Positions 30,428 through 39,465 are shown, counted from the first letter of the stretch. The stretch: DNA of 53,318 nt from Erysipelotrichia bacterium (GCA_018333955.1 JAGXSD010000018.1:1-53318); one strand, 5' to 3'. Numbers and translations: made by a program. The notes: generated by a model not told the origin, from the letters alone.

Positions 30428-31207
30428 ATGTTAGCTTCACAACGTCGTTCATTGATTCTTGATTTTATTAAGAAAAATCAGTTTATCTCAGTGAATGAAC
30501 TTTCTTTAACGCTAGATGCATCAGAAGCTACAATACGTCGTGATTTAAACTTGTTGGAACTTGAAGGTAAACTTGAGAGAACCCATGGTGGAGCATCAGC
30601 CATTGAAAATCTAAAATATGAAGAAAGAATGGATGATAAGCAGACTCAGAATATTAATGAAAAAATGGCCATTGCCAAGCAAGCTTTCACCTTACTTAAA
30701 GATCATCAAACGATCATTCTTGATGCAGGTTCTACAACACAACTTTTGGCACGTCTTATTGGAGAATCATCGCTTCAGTTAACAATTATTACAAATGCAA
30801 CCAATCATTTCCCAGAACTTACGAAAAATCCTCATGTGGAGTGCTATTTAGTCGGTGGCAAGATTCGCTCAACAACCTTAGCGTGTGTAGGATCACTTGC
30901 TATAGCAAGTATGGCAAGATTCAAAGCTGATATTGCATTTCTAGGCGTGAATGGGATAAGCGCTCAAGGAGAGTTCACAACTGCTGATGTTGAAGAATCA
31001 CTCATGAAACGAAGTATGTTAGAACGTGCTTCGAAAGTAGTTGTCTTATGTGATCATAGTAAGTTTAGACGTCAATGGTTTAGTGTGTTTGCAAATGCTC
31101 ATGAAGTAGATTTACTAATTATTGATCAAGGTGGTGACCAAGATTTTGTAAGGGATTTAGAAAGTGATCACCAACTCAATATTAGAATTGCGAGTCAATC
31201 ATCATGA
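30428..31207 (+). CDS. fruR: DeoR-family repressor of the fructose operon
   Basis: The 259-residue regulator has the DeoR N-terminal helix-turn-helix (LILDFIKKNQFISVNELS, DASEATIRRDLNLLELEG, ERTHGGA) and a C-terminal sugar-phosphate-sensing domain of the ISOCOT fold (ILDAGSTTQLLARL, TNATNH, LVGGKIR, FLGVNGIS). By its place between IIA and fruK it is the likely FruR, which would sense fructose 1-phosphate. The TCAAAATCAA repeats upstream of the operon are its probable site. It overlaps fruK by 4 bases. Confidence 0.92.
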   Translation: MLASQRRSLILDFIKKNQFISVNELSLTLDASEATIRRDLNLLELEGKLERTHGGASAIENLKYEERMDDKQTQNINEKMAIAKQAFTLLKDHQTIILDAGSTTQLLARLIGESSLQLTIITNATNHFPELTKNPHVECYLVGGKIRSTTLACVGSLAIASMARFKADIAFLGVNGISAQGEFTTADVEESLMKRSMLERASKVVVLCDHSKFRRQWFSVFANAHEVDLLIIDQGGDQDFVRDLESDHQLNIRIASQSS

Positions 31208-32142
31208 TATTGACCATTACTATCAACCCAGCCATTGACAAAACAATCATTGTCGATTCACTCCATGTTAATGGAGTCAATCGAGTGATATCTTCTAGAG
31301 AAGATTTGGGTGGAAAAGGAATCAATGTTTCCAAAGTGCTCACTAAACTCAATGTTCCAACCATCGCTTGTGGTTTTATTGGAAGTAGAAATTATGCAAA
31401 AGTCTCGGCATTTGTAGATCATGAACAACTCCCAACTGATTTTGTTTTAGTGGATGCGAACACTAGGACGAACACAAAGATTGTTGAATTATCAACTCAT
31501 TCCACCACAGATATTAATGAACCAGGGTTTGAAGTTACTCAAAAGGAAATTAATCAATTGCTTTCACTCATTGATAGTGTTGCGCAAGAAGTTGATGTGG
31601 TGGTATTTTCAGGATCACTTTGTCAAGGCATGAGTTTAGAACAATATGGTGAACTGATTGAAAAAGCAGCCTCAAAAACAAAGGTCGTCATTGATGCGGA
31701 AAAGCTAGCTCTACAAGAAGCCCTAAAACATGCTCCATTGCTTGTTAAACCCAATGTTAGTGAACTTGAAGGTTATTTAAAAGTTGAGTTTACCTCAGAA
31801 ACTGATTTAATCAAAGCAGCTCAAGAAGTGCTTAAAACTAGTAACACTCAAATGATGTTGTTATCACATGGTGAACATGGATCTTATTTTATTACCACAT
31901 CTCAAGTGATTAAAGCAGAAGCACTAAAAGTCCCTGTGAAAAGTACTGTAGGAGCAGGAGACTCAATGTTAGCAGGATTTCTCAGTGAGTATGTTAAGGA
32001 TAAGAATATTATTGAAGCTTTAAAAGTCGCGACCGCATGTGGAGCTTTAGCTGTATCACAGGAAGGTACCCAAAGCTTTACTCAAGAAGAAGTACTTAAA
32101 CTAAAAGAAAATGTCAACGTTAAAGAGTTGACATGGAGGTAA
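31204..32142 (+). CDS. fruK: 1-phosphofructokinase
   Basis: The 312-residue PfkB-family kinase phosphorylates fructose 1-phosphate to fructose 1,6-bisphosphate. It begins ILTITINPAIDKTIIVDSL and carries the first PfkB signature (REDLGGKGINVSKVLTKLN) and the ATP/catalytic motif STVGAGDSMLAGFL with the base Asp. LVKPNVSELEGYL is also typical. The ATG overlaps the stop of fruR, and the IIB gene follows after two bases. Confidence 0.95.
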   Translation: MILTITINPAIDKTIIVDSLHVNGVNRVISSREDLGGKGINVSKVLTKLNVPTIACGFIGSRNYAKVSAFVDHEQLPTDFVLVDANTRTNTKIVELSTHSTTDINEPGFEVTQKEINQLLSLIDSVAQEVDVVVFSGSLCQGMSLEQYGELIEKAASKTKVVIDAEKLALQEALKHAPLLVKPNVSELEGYLKVEFTSETDLIKAAQEVLKTSNTQMMLLSHGEHGSYFITTSQVIKAEALKVPVKSTVGAGDSMLAGFLSEYVKDKNIIEALKVATACGALAVSQEGTQSFTQEEVLKLKENVNVKELTWR

Positions 32143-32144
32143 AT

Positions 32145-32546
32145 ATGAAAGTATTAGGTGTTACTGCATGTCCAACCGGGATTGCTCATACATACATGGC
32201 TGCAGAAGCTATTGAGCAAGCTGCCAAACGTCTAGGATTTGAGGCTAAAGTAGAGACAAGAGGATCAGTGGGTGTTGAAAATGAACTCACCAGTGAAGAC
32301 ATTGCATCCGCAGATGTTATCGTTCTTGCATGTGATACAACGGTTCCTACCGATCGCTTTATTGGAAAGAAAGTCATTTCTGTAGGGGTATCCGATGCCA
32401 TTAAACGTGCTCAAGAAATTATTGAAACAGGTTTAACTAAAGATGCATTTGATGGAAACTTAGTTAGTGAGAAATTAGTTAAAAAAGTCAAAGAAGGTGA
32501 ACATGTCCAAGAAGGACTATTCGCAAAGTTGTTTAAGAAGAAGTAG
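32145..32546 (+). CDS. PTS fructose-specific IIB component
   Basis: From the ATG at 32145 (GGAGG upstream) the protein has 133 residues. The phospho-cysteine motif VTACPTGIAHTYMAAEAIE (Cys9) is diagnostic of fructose IIB. ETRGSVGVENELTSEDI and ADVIVLACDT continue the domain, and after ~105 residues a short charged tail (EKLVKKVKEGEHV) may be the remains of a linker to IIC in fused relatives. It passes phosphate from IIA to fructose at the IIC channel. Confidence 0.94.
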   Translation: MKVLGVTACPTGIAHTYMAAEAIEQAAKRLGFEAKVETRGSVGVENELTSEDIASADVIVLACDTTVPTDRFIGKKVISVGVSDAIKRAQEIIETGLTKDAFDGNLVSEKLVKKVKEGEHVQEGLFAKLFKKK

Positions 32547-32564
32547 GAAAATTGGGTATCAATT

Positions 32565-32590
32565 CATGTCTTGACCGCAATCAAGACATG
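32565..32590 (+). other. Intercistronic hairpin between IIB and IIC genes
   Basis: A perfect 10-bp stem CATGTCTTGA/TCAAGACATG with loop CCGCAA lies in the 78-base gap. It has no U-run, so it is probably an mRNA processing or stability element and not a terminator. Confidence 0.6.
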
Positions 32591-32624
32591 ACTATACATA
32601 AAAAGAAGAGGAAAGGATATTCTC

Positions 32625-33629
32625 ATGAAATCAAACTCTGTATACAAACATTTAATGAGTGGTGTATCTTATATGATCCCATTCGTAGTTGCTGGTGGTA
32701 TTGCCATCGCAATCTCCTTCGCGTTTGGTTATGACGCGTTTCAAACTGAAGGTACACTTCCTGCTTACCTTATGTCTATTGGTGGTGGTGGCGGATTTGC
32801 CCTCATGGTTCCAATTCTTGCAGGATACATTGCTTATTCCATTGCGGATCGTCCAGGTTTAGCACCAGGGATGATTGGTGGAGTCATTGCTGGTAACATC
32901 GGCTCTGGATTCTTAGGGGGAATCGTTGCAGGTTTTTTAGCAGGGTATGTCGTTTTAGCCATTAAAAAATACATTGTATTGCCTAAATCCTTACAAGGAA
33001 TCATGCCAGTACTCATTATTCCAGTATTCGCATCACTCATCGTTGGACTATCATTATTCTATGTTCTTGGTACTCCAATGGCGGTTGTTAATAAAGCTGT
33101 GGCAGATTTCTTAAGTTCATTATCTGGAGGAAGTGCCGTAGTACTTGGTTTACTTCTTGGAACTATGATGGCATTTGACATGGGTGGACCAGTCAATAAA
33201 GCCGCTTATGCTTTTGGAACTTCTACCCTCGTTGCTGGTCAAGGATCTGCAGTTATGGCTGCTGTCATGGCTGGTGGTATGGTGCCTCCATTAGGAATTG
33301 GCCTTGCTACATTCTTATTTGCTAAGAAGTTTACGGAAGATCAAAAAGAAGCTGGTAAAGCTGCCGTCGTATTAGGTGCAAGCTTTATTACTGAAGGAGC
33401 AATTCCTTTTGCTGCCGCCGATCCAGGTCGTGTATTACCTGCGATTATGGCTGGTGGAGCTGTCGCTGGAGCAATTTCCATGGGTTTAGGCGCAACACTT
33501 GCGGTCCCTCATGGTGGTGTATTTGTACTCTTTGCTGTGACTAATATTCTTCAGTATGTGATTGCGATTGTAGCTGGATCAGTCGTCACTGCAGGATTAT
33601 TAGGGGTTCTTAAAAAAGATCTAGCTTAA
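32625..33629 (+). CDS. PTS fructose-specific IIC component
   Basis: The 334-residue membrane permease has about nine or ten helices. Family landmarks are HLMSGVSYMIPFVVAGGIAI near the start, AFDMGGPVNKAAYAFG (substrate-binding region) and GASFITEGAIPFAAADP. It carries fructose into the cell as fructose 1-phosphate together with the separate IIA and IIB proteins. The ribosome site is GAGGAAAGG. It is the last gene of the operon and is followed by a terminator. Confidence 0.95.
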   Translation: MKSNSVYKHLMSGVSYMIPFVVAGGIAIAISFAFGYDAFQTEGTLPAYLMSIGGGGGFALMVPILAGYIAYSIADRPGLAPGMIGGVIAGNIGSGFLGGIVAGFLAGYVVLAIKKYIVLPKSLQGIMPVLIIPVFASLIVGLSLFYVLGTPMAVVNKAVADFLSSLSGGSAVVLGLLLGTMMAFDMGGPVNKAAYAFGTSTLVAGQGSAVMAAVMAGGMVPPLGIGLATFLFAKKFTEDQKEAGKAAVVLGASFITEGAIPFAAADPGRVLPAIMAGGAVAGAISMGLGATLAVPHGGVFVLFAVTNILQYVIAIVAGSVVTAGLLGVLKKDLA

Positions 33630-33642
33630 TTCATGAATACAC

Positions 33643-33668
33643 AAAGATGTCTTGCGGGACATCTTTTT
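33643..33668 (+). terminator. Terminator of the fructose operon
   Basis: A 9-bp stem AAAGATGTC/GACATCTTT (loop TTGCGG) runs into TTTTT. Confidence 0.88.
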
Positions 33669-33684
33669 GTTTGTGCGGATGCAT

Positions 33685-33690
33685 TATAAT
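33685..33690 (+). promoter_or_regulatory. -10 box before the mrpC-like gene
   Basis: A perfect TATAAT lies 110 bases before the ATG at 33800, with no clear -35. The ~100-base AT-rich leader that would follow holds no structure I can name. Confidence 0.4.
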
Positions 33691-33799
33691 GATAAAATAG
33701 TTTTAAATAAATCGTGATGGATGTTCATACTACTTCAAATGTGATATTTTAAAATAAGAATCTATCAACTCTCATCAATATTATAAAGAGGAGACCACC

Positions 33800-34156
33800 A
33801 TGATTGAATCGATACTAACGCATATGAATTACATTGGCGCGATGGCGTTATTTGTGATTGGATTACATACGGTGTTAACCCACTCAAACCTTGTGAAACG
33901 CATCATTGGCCTTAATATTATGGAAACCTCGGTGTTTCTCTTTTTCGTGAGTATTGGTTCAATCAGTGGGGGAGTCTCACCCATCTTTACCTCAGAAACG
34001 TCCACAGGCTTTATTAATCCCATTCCTTCCGCCCTCATCCTGACAGGGATTGTGGTGGCGGTGTCCATCTCAGCGTATTCATTATCGCTCATCATTAAAA
34101 TCTATGAGTTCACGAAAAGTTGTGAACTTAAAGAGTTCATGGAGGATCCTTCATGA
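33800..34156 (+). CDS. mrpC: MrpC/NuoK-like antiporter subunit
   Basis: The 118-residue protein has three membrane helices in the NuoK/MrpC pattern, with RIIGLNIMETSVFLFFVS (the helix-2 region with the conserved Glu) and DP/ALILTGIVVAVSISAYSLSL as helix 3. In Mrp antiporters MrpC pairs with MrpD within a complex of six or seven proteins that exchanges Na+ for H+. Here only C and D are present. GAGGAG precedes the ATG, and the gene overlaps mrpD by 4 bases. Its codon use is somewhat richer in GCG, GTG and CTC than its neighbours'. Confidence 0.88.
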   Translation: MIESILTHMNYIGAMALFVIGLHTVLTHSNLVKRIIGLNIMETSVFLFFVSIGSISGGVSPIFTSETSTGFINPIPSALILTGIVVAVSISAYSLSLIIKIYEFTKSCELKEFMEDPS

Positions 34157-35640
34157 ATCTGATGATCTTGTGGATATTACTACCATTACTCATTAGTGCA
34201 TTAATCCTACCGTTACTTAAAAAGCATTTAAAACTGGTTAAGGTTATCTTCATGGGAGCGGTGATGCTTTCCACGCTAGTCACGTGGATGATGATTCTTC
34301 AAGGAGACACGTTGGCGAACACCAGTGTGGTGTTTAGTTCTTGGGACGTCTCGATTGGGATTGAGTTTAAGTTCACCTGGTTAGCGATGGTGTTTGGAAC
34401 GTTTGTGATGTCACTGTCCACCTTAGTGGCGAGTTATGCACTCTCAGATATGCATCATCATATTGATGATCATGCCTTGGCGTCGTATGCGACCTTAGTG
34501 TTACTCATGCTTTTTGCGATTAATGGGTTAACCTATACCAATGATATCTTTAATATGTATGTGTTTATGGAAATCTTATCGATAACTTCGGCCGCGATTA
34601 TTTCCATCAAACACTCCAAAGCGAATTATCTAGCCTCATTTCGTTATTTAATGCTTAACTCGATTGGCTCGATTTCAATTCTGATGGCAATCGCCTTCTT
34701 GTATATGATTGGTGGCCAACTTAATATGGATGCCTTGGCTCTAGCTTTGAATCAAGCGATTGTGGATTATCCTTTAGTGCTTACCATGGCAATGATCTTT
34801 ATGATGGTGGGCTTTGGACTAAAAGCCGCCATGTTTCCGCTTCATGTATGGTTACCTGATGCGTATTGTGTCGCCCCTTCACCAAGTTCTGCATTTTTAG
34901 CAGGGCTTGTTGGGAAGGTTTACATTATGTTATTGATAAAGATGCTTCATCTTGTTTATACTTTTGAATGGTTTGAAAATCTAAACTTAAACACCACCTT
35001 AAGCATCTTTGCGATGTTAGGGATTGTGGCAGGATCTTTATTTGCGATGGGACAAAAGGATATTAAACGTATGCTTGCGTATTCCTCGATTGCGCAAATC
35101 GGTTATTTATTCTTAGGACTCTCCTTAGGCACCAGTGCAGGTCTAAGTGCCACATTATTTCATATGATGGCCCATGGCGTGCTTAAGATTGGACTATTTT
35201 TAAGTGTTGGGGCTTTTATCTATCAAACTCATCAACGACGTATAAGAGATTTAGAAGGAATAGGCTGGGAAATGCCACTTTCCTTAACCGTCTTTGGGGT
35301 TTCAGCGTTAGGGCTTATTGGAATTCCTGGGACCATGGGCTTTATGAGTAAGTTTTACTTATCGACTGCTTTACTTGAAGCGGCGATGCCCTTTGGTTTC
35401 TTTATCATTATTTTATCGAGTTTTCTTAATGCGATTTACTTCATGCCCATCATTTTAAATGGTTTCTTAAAAGAAAATAAGCGTCATGATAAAGACATGC
35501 GACTCGATATTATTCCATTTTCCATGAAATTAAGTTTAGTTAGCATCCTCCTCATTAATTTATCGATTGGATTGTTCCCCAATATCTTAAAGAGGTTGAT
35601 TGATATGGCAGTTCTGATGATGAATCGTGGCGGATTGTAA
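34153..35640 (+). CDS. mrpD: MrpD/NuoN-like proton-conducting subunit
   Basis: The 495-residue protein has about 14 helices of the complex I antiporter-like family: FNMYVFMEILSITSAAII (conserved Glu), LKAAMFPLHVWLPDAYCVAP, FLAGLVGKVYIMLLIKML (Lys), GQKDIKRMLAYSSIAQIGYL and HMMAHGVLKIGLFLSVGAF. The charged residues of the proton channel are kept. Without MrpA, B, E, F and G nearby, it either completes a complex encoded elsewhere or works in a reduced system. No terminator follows, but a new ribosome site and gene begin 42 bases on. Confidence 0.9.
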   Translation: MNLMILWILLPLLISALILPLLKKHLKLVKVIFMGAVMLSTLVTWMMILQGDTLANTSVVFSSWDVSIGIEFKFTWLAMVFGTFVMSLSTLVASYALSDMHHHIDDHALASYATLVLLMLFAINGLTYTNDIFNMYVFMEILSITSAAIISIKHSKANYLASFRYLMLNSIGSISILMAIAFLYMIGGQLNMDALALALNQAIVDYPLVLTMAMIFMMVGFGLKAAMFPLHVWLPDAYCVAPSPSSAFLAGLVGKVYIMLLIKMLHLVYTFEWFENLNLNTTLSIFAMLGIVAGSLFAMGQKDIKRMLAYSSIAQIGYLFLGLSLGTSAGLSATLFHMMAHGVLKIGLFLSVGAFIYQTHQRRIRDLEGIGWEMPLSLTVFGVSALGLIGIPGTMGFMSKFYLSTALLEAAMPFGFFIIILSSFLNAIYFMPIILNGFLKENKRHDKDMRLDIIPFSMKLSLVSILLINLSIGLFPNILKRLIDMAVLMMNRGGL

Positions 35641-35681
35641 TCTAATCAAGAAAAATTGATGTTCAAAAGGTAGGAAAACAT

Positions 35682-36572
35682 ATGAAAAAGATTAGTTTAA
35701 GTGAACACGTCCAAGTTTCTTCCATCATTCAAGGAATGATGGGATTTAAGCGAGAAAAGTTCTCACCCAAAGAAGTGATGGAGATGATAGTGCATCGACT
35801 TGCTCATGGCGTTGATACGTTTGATACAGCTCAATTGTATGGTTTAGGTGATAATGAGCGACTGATTGGTGAAGCTTTAGCATTAAATCCACAACTTAAA
35901 CACCAAAGCACATGGATTACGAAAACTGGAATAGTACCAAAGTTGAGTGAGGATGATATTTGGCATTATGATACTCGTGGAAAAAGTATTATTAAGGCAT
36001 GTGAAGAATCACTAGAAAAACTAGGGTTAAAGTCTATTGATGTCTTTCTTGTCCATCGTGAAGATCCTCTTATTCATCATGAAGAAGTTGCGAAAGCATT
36101 AGATGAATGTATGAATCGAGGATACATTAAATCCTATGGGGTCTCAAACTTTGATCCTATGAAGTTTGATGCTTTAAATGCTTTCACAAAACATCCTTTG
36201 GTGACGAATCAAATTGAGTTTAGTGTTGATTGTTTTGAACATATTGATAATGGCAATTTTGATTACTTGCAAAAGCAAAAAGTTCATCCATTGATTTGGG
36301 GCCCATTAGCTCAGAATCGTTTGATGCATCATGATTCACCTGAATATAAACCACTCATTGAAACACTTTATTCACTCTCATTAAAATATCATACAACCCC
36401 TGAGGTCATTGCATTAAGTTTTGTGATGCATCATCCAGTGGGGGCAGTTCCCATTATTGGAACCACAAAAAATGATCGATTTGAAAATCTACTCTTAAGT
36501 CCCATGATTCAAATCGATCATCAAGATTGGTTTAAGATTTATATATCGCATCCCAATCGTAGATTAAGATAA
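35682..36572 (+). CDS. Aldo/keto reductase (YdhF-like)
   Basis: The 296-residue TIM-barrel NAD(P)H oxidoreductase has the AKR catalytic tetrad: Asp and Tyr in GVDTFDTAQLYG, Lys in WITKTG and His in DVFLVHREDP. The NAD(P)-binding end is PIIGTTKNDRFENLL, and SYGVSNFDP is the usual strand-6 motif. YdhF-type members reduce carbonyls of unclear identity. AGGTAGGAAA precedes the ATG. It is convergent with the fumarase genes across a shared terminator. Confidence 0.93.
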   Translation: MKKISLSEHVQVSSIIQGMMGFKREKFSPKEVMEMIVHRLAHGVDTFDTAQLYGLGDNERLIGEALALNPQLKHQSTWITKTGIVPKLSEDDIWHYDTRGKSIIKACEESLEKLGLKSIDVFLVHREDPLIHHEEVAKALDECMNRGYIKSYGVSNFDPMKFDALNAFTKHPLVTNQIEFSVDCFEHIDNGNFDYLQKQKVHPLIWGPLAQNRLMHHDSPEYKPLIETLYSLSLKYHTTPEVIALSFVMHHPVGAVPIIGTTKNDRFENLLLSPMIQIDHQDWFKIYISHPNRRLR

Positions 36573-36573
36573 A

Positions 36574-36603
36574 AAAACGCTTTGAATGATTTCAAAGCGT
36601 TTT
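36574..36603. terminator. Bidirectional terminator between AKR and fumarase genes
   Basis: A perfect 13-bp stem (36574-36586 with 36591-36603, loop TGAT) lies between A-run and T-run. Confidence 0.92.
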
Positions 36604-37125
36604 TGCATAAACATAAGCATCTTCACCAAAAGTGTCATATCCTACAATAAGTGGTAGATCTTTAACAACAAGTCTTTTAATGGATTCTGCTCCTAAATCA
36701 TCATAGGCGATGACTTCTGAAGATTGAACACATTGCCCAAGATATGCTCCAGATCCACCAATCGCAAGTAAATACACAGCTTGGTGATTCTTGAATGATT
36801 CAAGTACTTCTTTTGAGCGATATCCTTTACCAATAATGGCTTTAACACCATGATCTAGTAGTGTAGGGGTGTACACATCCATGCGTGAGGATGTGGTTGG
36901 TCCTGCGGAACCAAATTTTAAGTGTGGAGGCGTAGGGGATGGTCCAACATAATAAATCACCGCTCCATCAAGATTAAAAGGAGGAGTTCCTTTCGCAATA
37001 TCATGAACTAAGCGCAAATGCGCAGCATCACGAGCCGTATAAAGTTCACCAGAAAATAGAATAAAGTCTTTCGCGTGCAACGATTTTAACACATCATCTT
37101 GCAGTGGGGTTGTGATTGTAATCAT
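36592..37125 (-). CDS. fumB: Class I fumarate hydratase, beta subunit
   Basis: The 177-residue protein matches the C-terminal half of class I fumarases and L-tartrate dehydratase beta subunits: LLSGELYTARDAAH-like segment (FSGELYTARDAAHLRL), AVIYYVGPSP, SAGPTTSSRMDVYTP, IGKGYRS and LAIGGSGAYLG. With the alpha subunit it converts fumarate to malate. Fumarase is preferred over tartrate dehydratase because aspartase lies upstream in the operon. Its ATG overlaps the end of the alpha gene by 4 bases. Confidence 0.9.
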   Translation of the reverse strand: MITITTPLQDDVLKSLHAKDFILFSGELYTARDAAHLRLVHDIAKGTPPFNLDGAVIYYVGPSPTPPHLKFGSAGPTTSSRMDVYTPTLLDHGVKAIIGKGYRSKEVLESFKNHQAVYLLAIGGSGAYLGQCVQSSEVIAYDDLGAESIKRLVVKDLPLIVGYDTFGEDAYVYAKTL

Positions 37126-37964
37126 AGTTTAATGTGAGCGTGGCGTGTCATGTGACAGTTGATATTTACTGCAACTGGTAGCCCTGCAATATGTGTGGGT
37201 GCAGTCTTAATAAATACATCAATCGCCGTCGTCTTTCCTCCTAATCCTTGTGGTCCAATGCCTGAGGCATTAATCTTCTCTAACCAATCCATTTCTAGGG
37301 CGGCATATCGTGAGTCTGGATTACGTTCGCCAACTTCATTAAACAAGGCTTTTTTAGCCATTAAAGCCGCTTGATCCATCGTTCCGCCAATACCAACACC
37401 AATTACCATCGGTGGGCAAGCATTAGGACCTGCAGTTAAGACAGTATTTAGGACGAATTCTTCCACACCTTTTAATCCATGTGCTGGTGTTAACATTGCC
37501 AATTTTGACATGTTTTCACTACCAAATCCTTTTGCGCTCACTAACACTTCGCATTGATCATCTGGTGTCATTTCAATGTGGACCACTGCAGGAGTATTGT
37601 CTTGCGTATTCACTCGCTCCAATAAAGGATCTTTCACTATCGATTTTCTTAAGTAAGCGACATCATAGGCTTCTTTAACACCTTCATTAATCATGTCAAT
37701 AACATAATCACCTTCAAGGTTGACATGTTGGCCAAGTTTTAATATCACCACGACCATTCCAGTATCTTGACACATTGGAATATGTTCCTTATCCGCAAGC
37801 TCAGAATTATCAAGAAGTACTTTTAAAATGGCTTTACCAACTCCCATTTCTTGGTCCATATAACGTGTAATGGCTTCTTCCATCGGTTTAGAATAACGAA
37901 ATTGCACGCTTTGGCATGCTTCAAAGACTGCCTTTTTGATGTCTAATGTTTTAATCGTTCTCAT
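37122..37964 (-). CDS. fumA: Class I fumarate hydratase, alpha subunit
   Basis: The 280-residue subunit holds an oxygen-sensitive [4Fe-4S] cluster. Three cysteines are in the expected contexts: PMCQDTGMVVV, GPNACPPMVIGVGIGG and NINCHMTRHAH. It binds fumarate together with the beta subunit. GAGGGATC precedes the ATG, which lies 14 bases inside the end of the aspartase gene. The operon order aspA-fumA-fumB would turn aspartate into fumarate and then malate. The cluster suggests an anaerobic life-style. Confidence 0.93.
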   Translation of the reverse strand: MRTIKTLDIKKAVFEACQSVQFRYSKPMEEAITRYMDQEMGVGKAILKVLLDNSELADKEHIPMCQDTGMVVVILKLGQHVNLEGDYVIDMINEGVKEAYDVAYLRKSIVKDPLLERVNTQDNTPAVVHIEMTPDDQCEVLVSAKGFGSENMSKLAMLTPAHGLKGVEEFVLNTVLTAGPNACPPMVIGVGIGGTMDQAALMAKKALFNEVGERNPDSRYAALEMDWLEKINASGIGPQGLGGKTTAIDVFIKTAPTHIAGLPVAVNINCHMTRHAHIKL

Positions 37965-39390
37965 GGTTTTGATCCCTCATTTTTGCACGTAATAATTGTT
38001 TACCGGCAATACCAGGACGAGTGAGTGATTTTGGTTTAAGAATAATGTTCAATTCTTTTTCACTGAGTAAGCCACTTTCTAAAATGACTTCACGAAGTTT
38101 ACGCTGTTCAAGGAGTGCCTTTTGAGCAATTAATGATGCATTCGCATAACCAATGTGAGGTGCGACCGCCGTAATGTTCCCGATTGACGATTCAACCATA
38201 TCCTCGCATCGTGCTTTATTAGCTGTAACGCCATCAATCAGATTGACACGTAATGTATCACAAGCATGAGTTAATGTTTCAATTGATTCGAAAAGTTTAT
38301 AAAACATGACAGGTTCAAATACGTTAAGTTCAAGTTGACCAGCTTCTGCCGCCTTTAGAATAGTCACATCATTACCAAACACATTGAAGCAAACTTGATT
38401 CACCACTTCGGCGATGACGGGATTAACTTTACCTGGCATAATGGATGAACCAGGTTGCTTTTCAGGAAGATTAATTTCATTAAATCCAGCGAGTGGACCC
38501 GAAGCCATTAAACGTAAATCATTACTCATTTTTGATAAATTGACAGCACATGTTTTGAGTGATGATGAAGCCCAAACAAAGACGTCCACATTGCGCGTAC
38601 TATCCACCAAATCCTTCGCACTAGTGAGGGTGATTCCAGAAACCTTTGAAAGTTCCTTCACAATAATGCGTTTGTAATCTTCATCCGCATTTAGTCCTGT
38701 CCCAACCGCAGTTGCCCCCATGTTCACAGATTTCAGATCATTAAAAGCGATTTTGATACGTTTTATATCACGACCAATTGAAGTTGCGAAGGCTTTGAAC
38801 TCTTGACCTAATTGAATTGGGATGGCATCTTGAAGATGAGTTCTTCCCATCTTTAAGACATCTTCAAACTCCTCACTTTTCTTAAGTAAAGATACTTGGA
38901 GTAAACGAAGCGATTCTAAGAGGTTTGCGACGAGAAATAACGACGCTAAACGACCTGCACTAGGATAAACATCATTGGTGGATTGGCCAAAATTAAGATG
39001 ATCATTAGGGTGAATATATTCATAGGTTCCTAAAGGAAAATGAGCTAACTCATTAGCACGATTTGCAATCACTTCATTGACATTCATATGAGCAGAAGTT
39101 CCTGCACCACCTTGAATTGCATCAGTAACAAAATGATCGTTAAGTAAACCATCAATGACTTCTTGAGCAGCAATGGAAATGAAATGAAAACGTTTCTTAT
39201 CGATGAACCCAATCTTATGATTTGAGCTTGTGGCAGCAAGCTTAATCATACCTAAAGCTTTAATCATCATCGGATGGATAGGTTTTAATGTGATAGGAAA
39301 ATTTAATAAAGCACGGGCTGTTTGTGCCCCATAATATGCATTAAGGGGAACCTCAACATACCCCAATGAATCTTTTTCTAGACGTGTCAT
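37951..39390 (-). CDS. aspA: Aspartate ammonia-lyase
   Basis: I start the protein at the ATG at 39390 (479 residues), giving TRLEKDSLGYVEVPLNAYYG, the normal start of aspartases; GAGG lies 9 bases before it. The fumarase/aspartase signature GSSIMPGKVNPV, GAGTSAHMNVNEVIANRA and GQSTNDVYPS are present. Class II fumarase shares this fold, but a class I fumarase follows in the same operon and the N-terminal Y-G-x-Q-T-x-R-A form favours aspartase. It releases ammonia from aspartate to give fumarate. Confidence 0.9.
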   Translation of the reverse strand: MTRLEKDSLGYVEVPLNAYYGAQTARALLNFPITLKPIHPMMIKALGMIKLAATSSNHKIGFIDKKRFHFISIAAQEVIDGLLNDHFVTDAIQGGAGTSAHMNVNEVIANRANELAHFPLGTYEYIHPNDHLNFGQSTNDVYPSAGRLASLFLVANLLESLRLLQVSLLKKSEEFEDVLKMGRTHLQDAIPIQLGQEFKAFATSIGRDIKRIKIAFNDLKSVNMGATAVGTGLNADEDYKRIIVKELSKVSGITLTSAKDLVDSTRNVDVFVWASSSLKTCAVNLSKMSNDLRLMASGPLAGFNEINLPEKQPGSSIMPGKVNPVIAEVVNQVCFNVFGNDVTILKAAEAGQLELNVFEPVMFYKLFESIETLTHACDTLRVNLIDGVTANKARCEDMVESSIGNITAVAPHIGYANASLIAQKALLEQRKLREVILESGLLSEKELNIILKPKSLTRPGIAGKQLLRAKMRDQNHEND

Positions 39391-39413
39391 GCTATCATAC
39401 CTCAGGTGATTGT

Positions 39414-39442
39414 ATTGTAACACTTTTATCATTCTTCTTAAA
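39414..39442 (-). promoter_or_regulatory. Promoter of the aspA-fumAB operon
   Basis: On the minus strand TTTAAG (39442-39437), 17 bases and TACAAT (39419-39414), just before the aspA ribosome site. Its -35 lies within the region of the opposite MFS promoter. Confidence 0.6.
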
Positions 39443-39450
39443 TGCTTGTG

Positions 39451-39459
39451 TGGTATAAT
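39451..39459 (+). promoter_or_regulatory. Extended -10 promoter giving a leaderless MFS mRNA
   Basis: TGGTATAAT ends exactly six bases before the ATG at 39466; no Shine-Dalgarno site is present. Confidence 0.68.
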
Positions 39460-39465
39460 CATCCT

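Noticed and set aside
32552-32734. 60-codon open frame between IIB and IIC
   Set aside because: It covers the intercistronic hairpin and overlaps the IIC gene in another frame; no ribosome site.
37951-39390. Class II fumarase (FumC) for the lyase gene
   Set aside because: The superfamily signature is shared, but the N-terminus is aspartase-like and a class I fumarase follows in the same operon.
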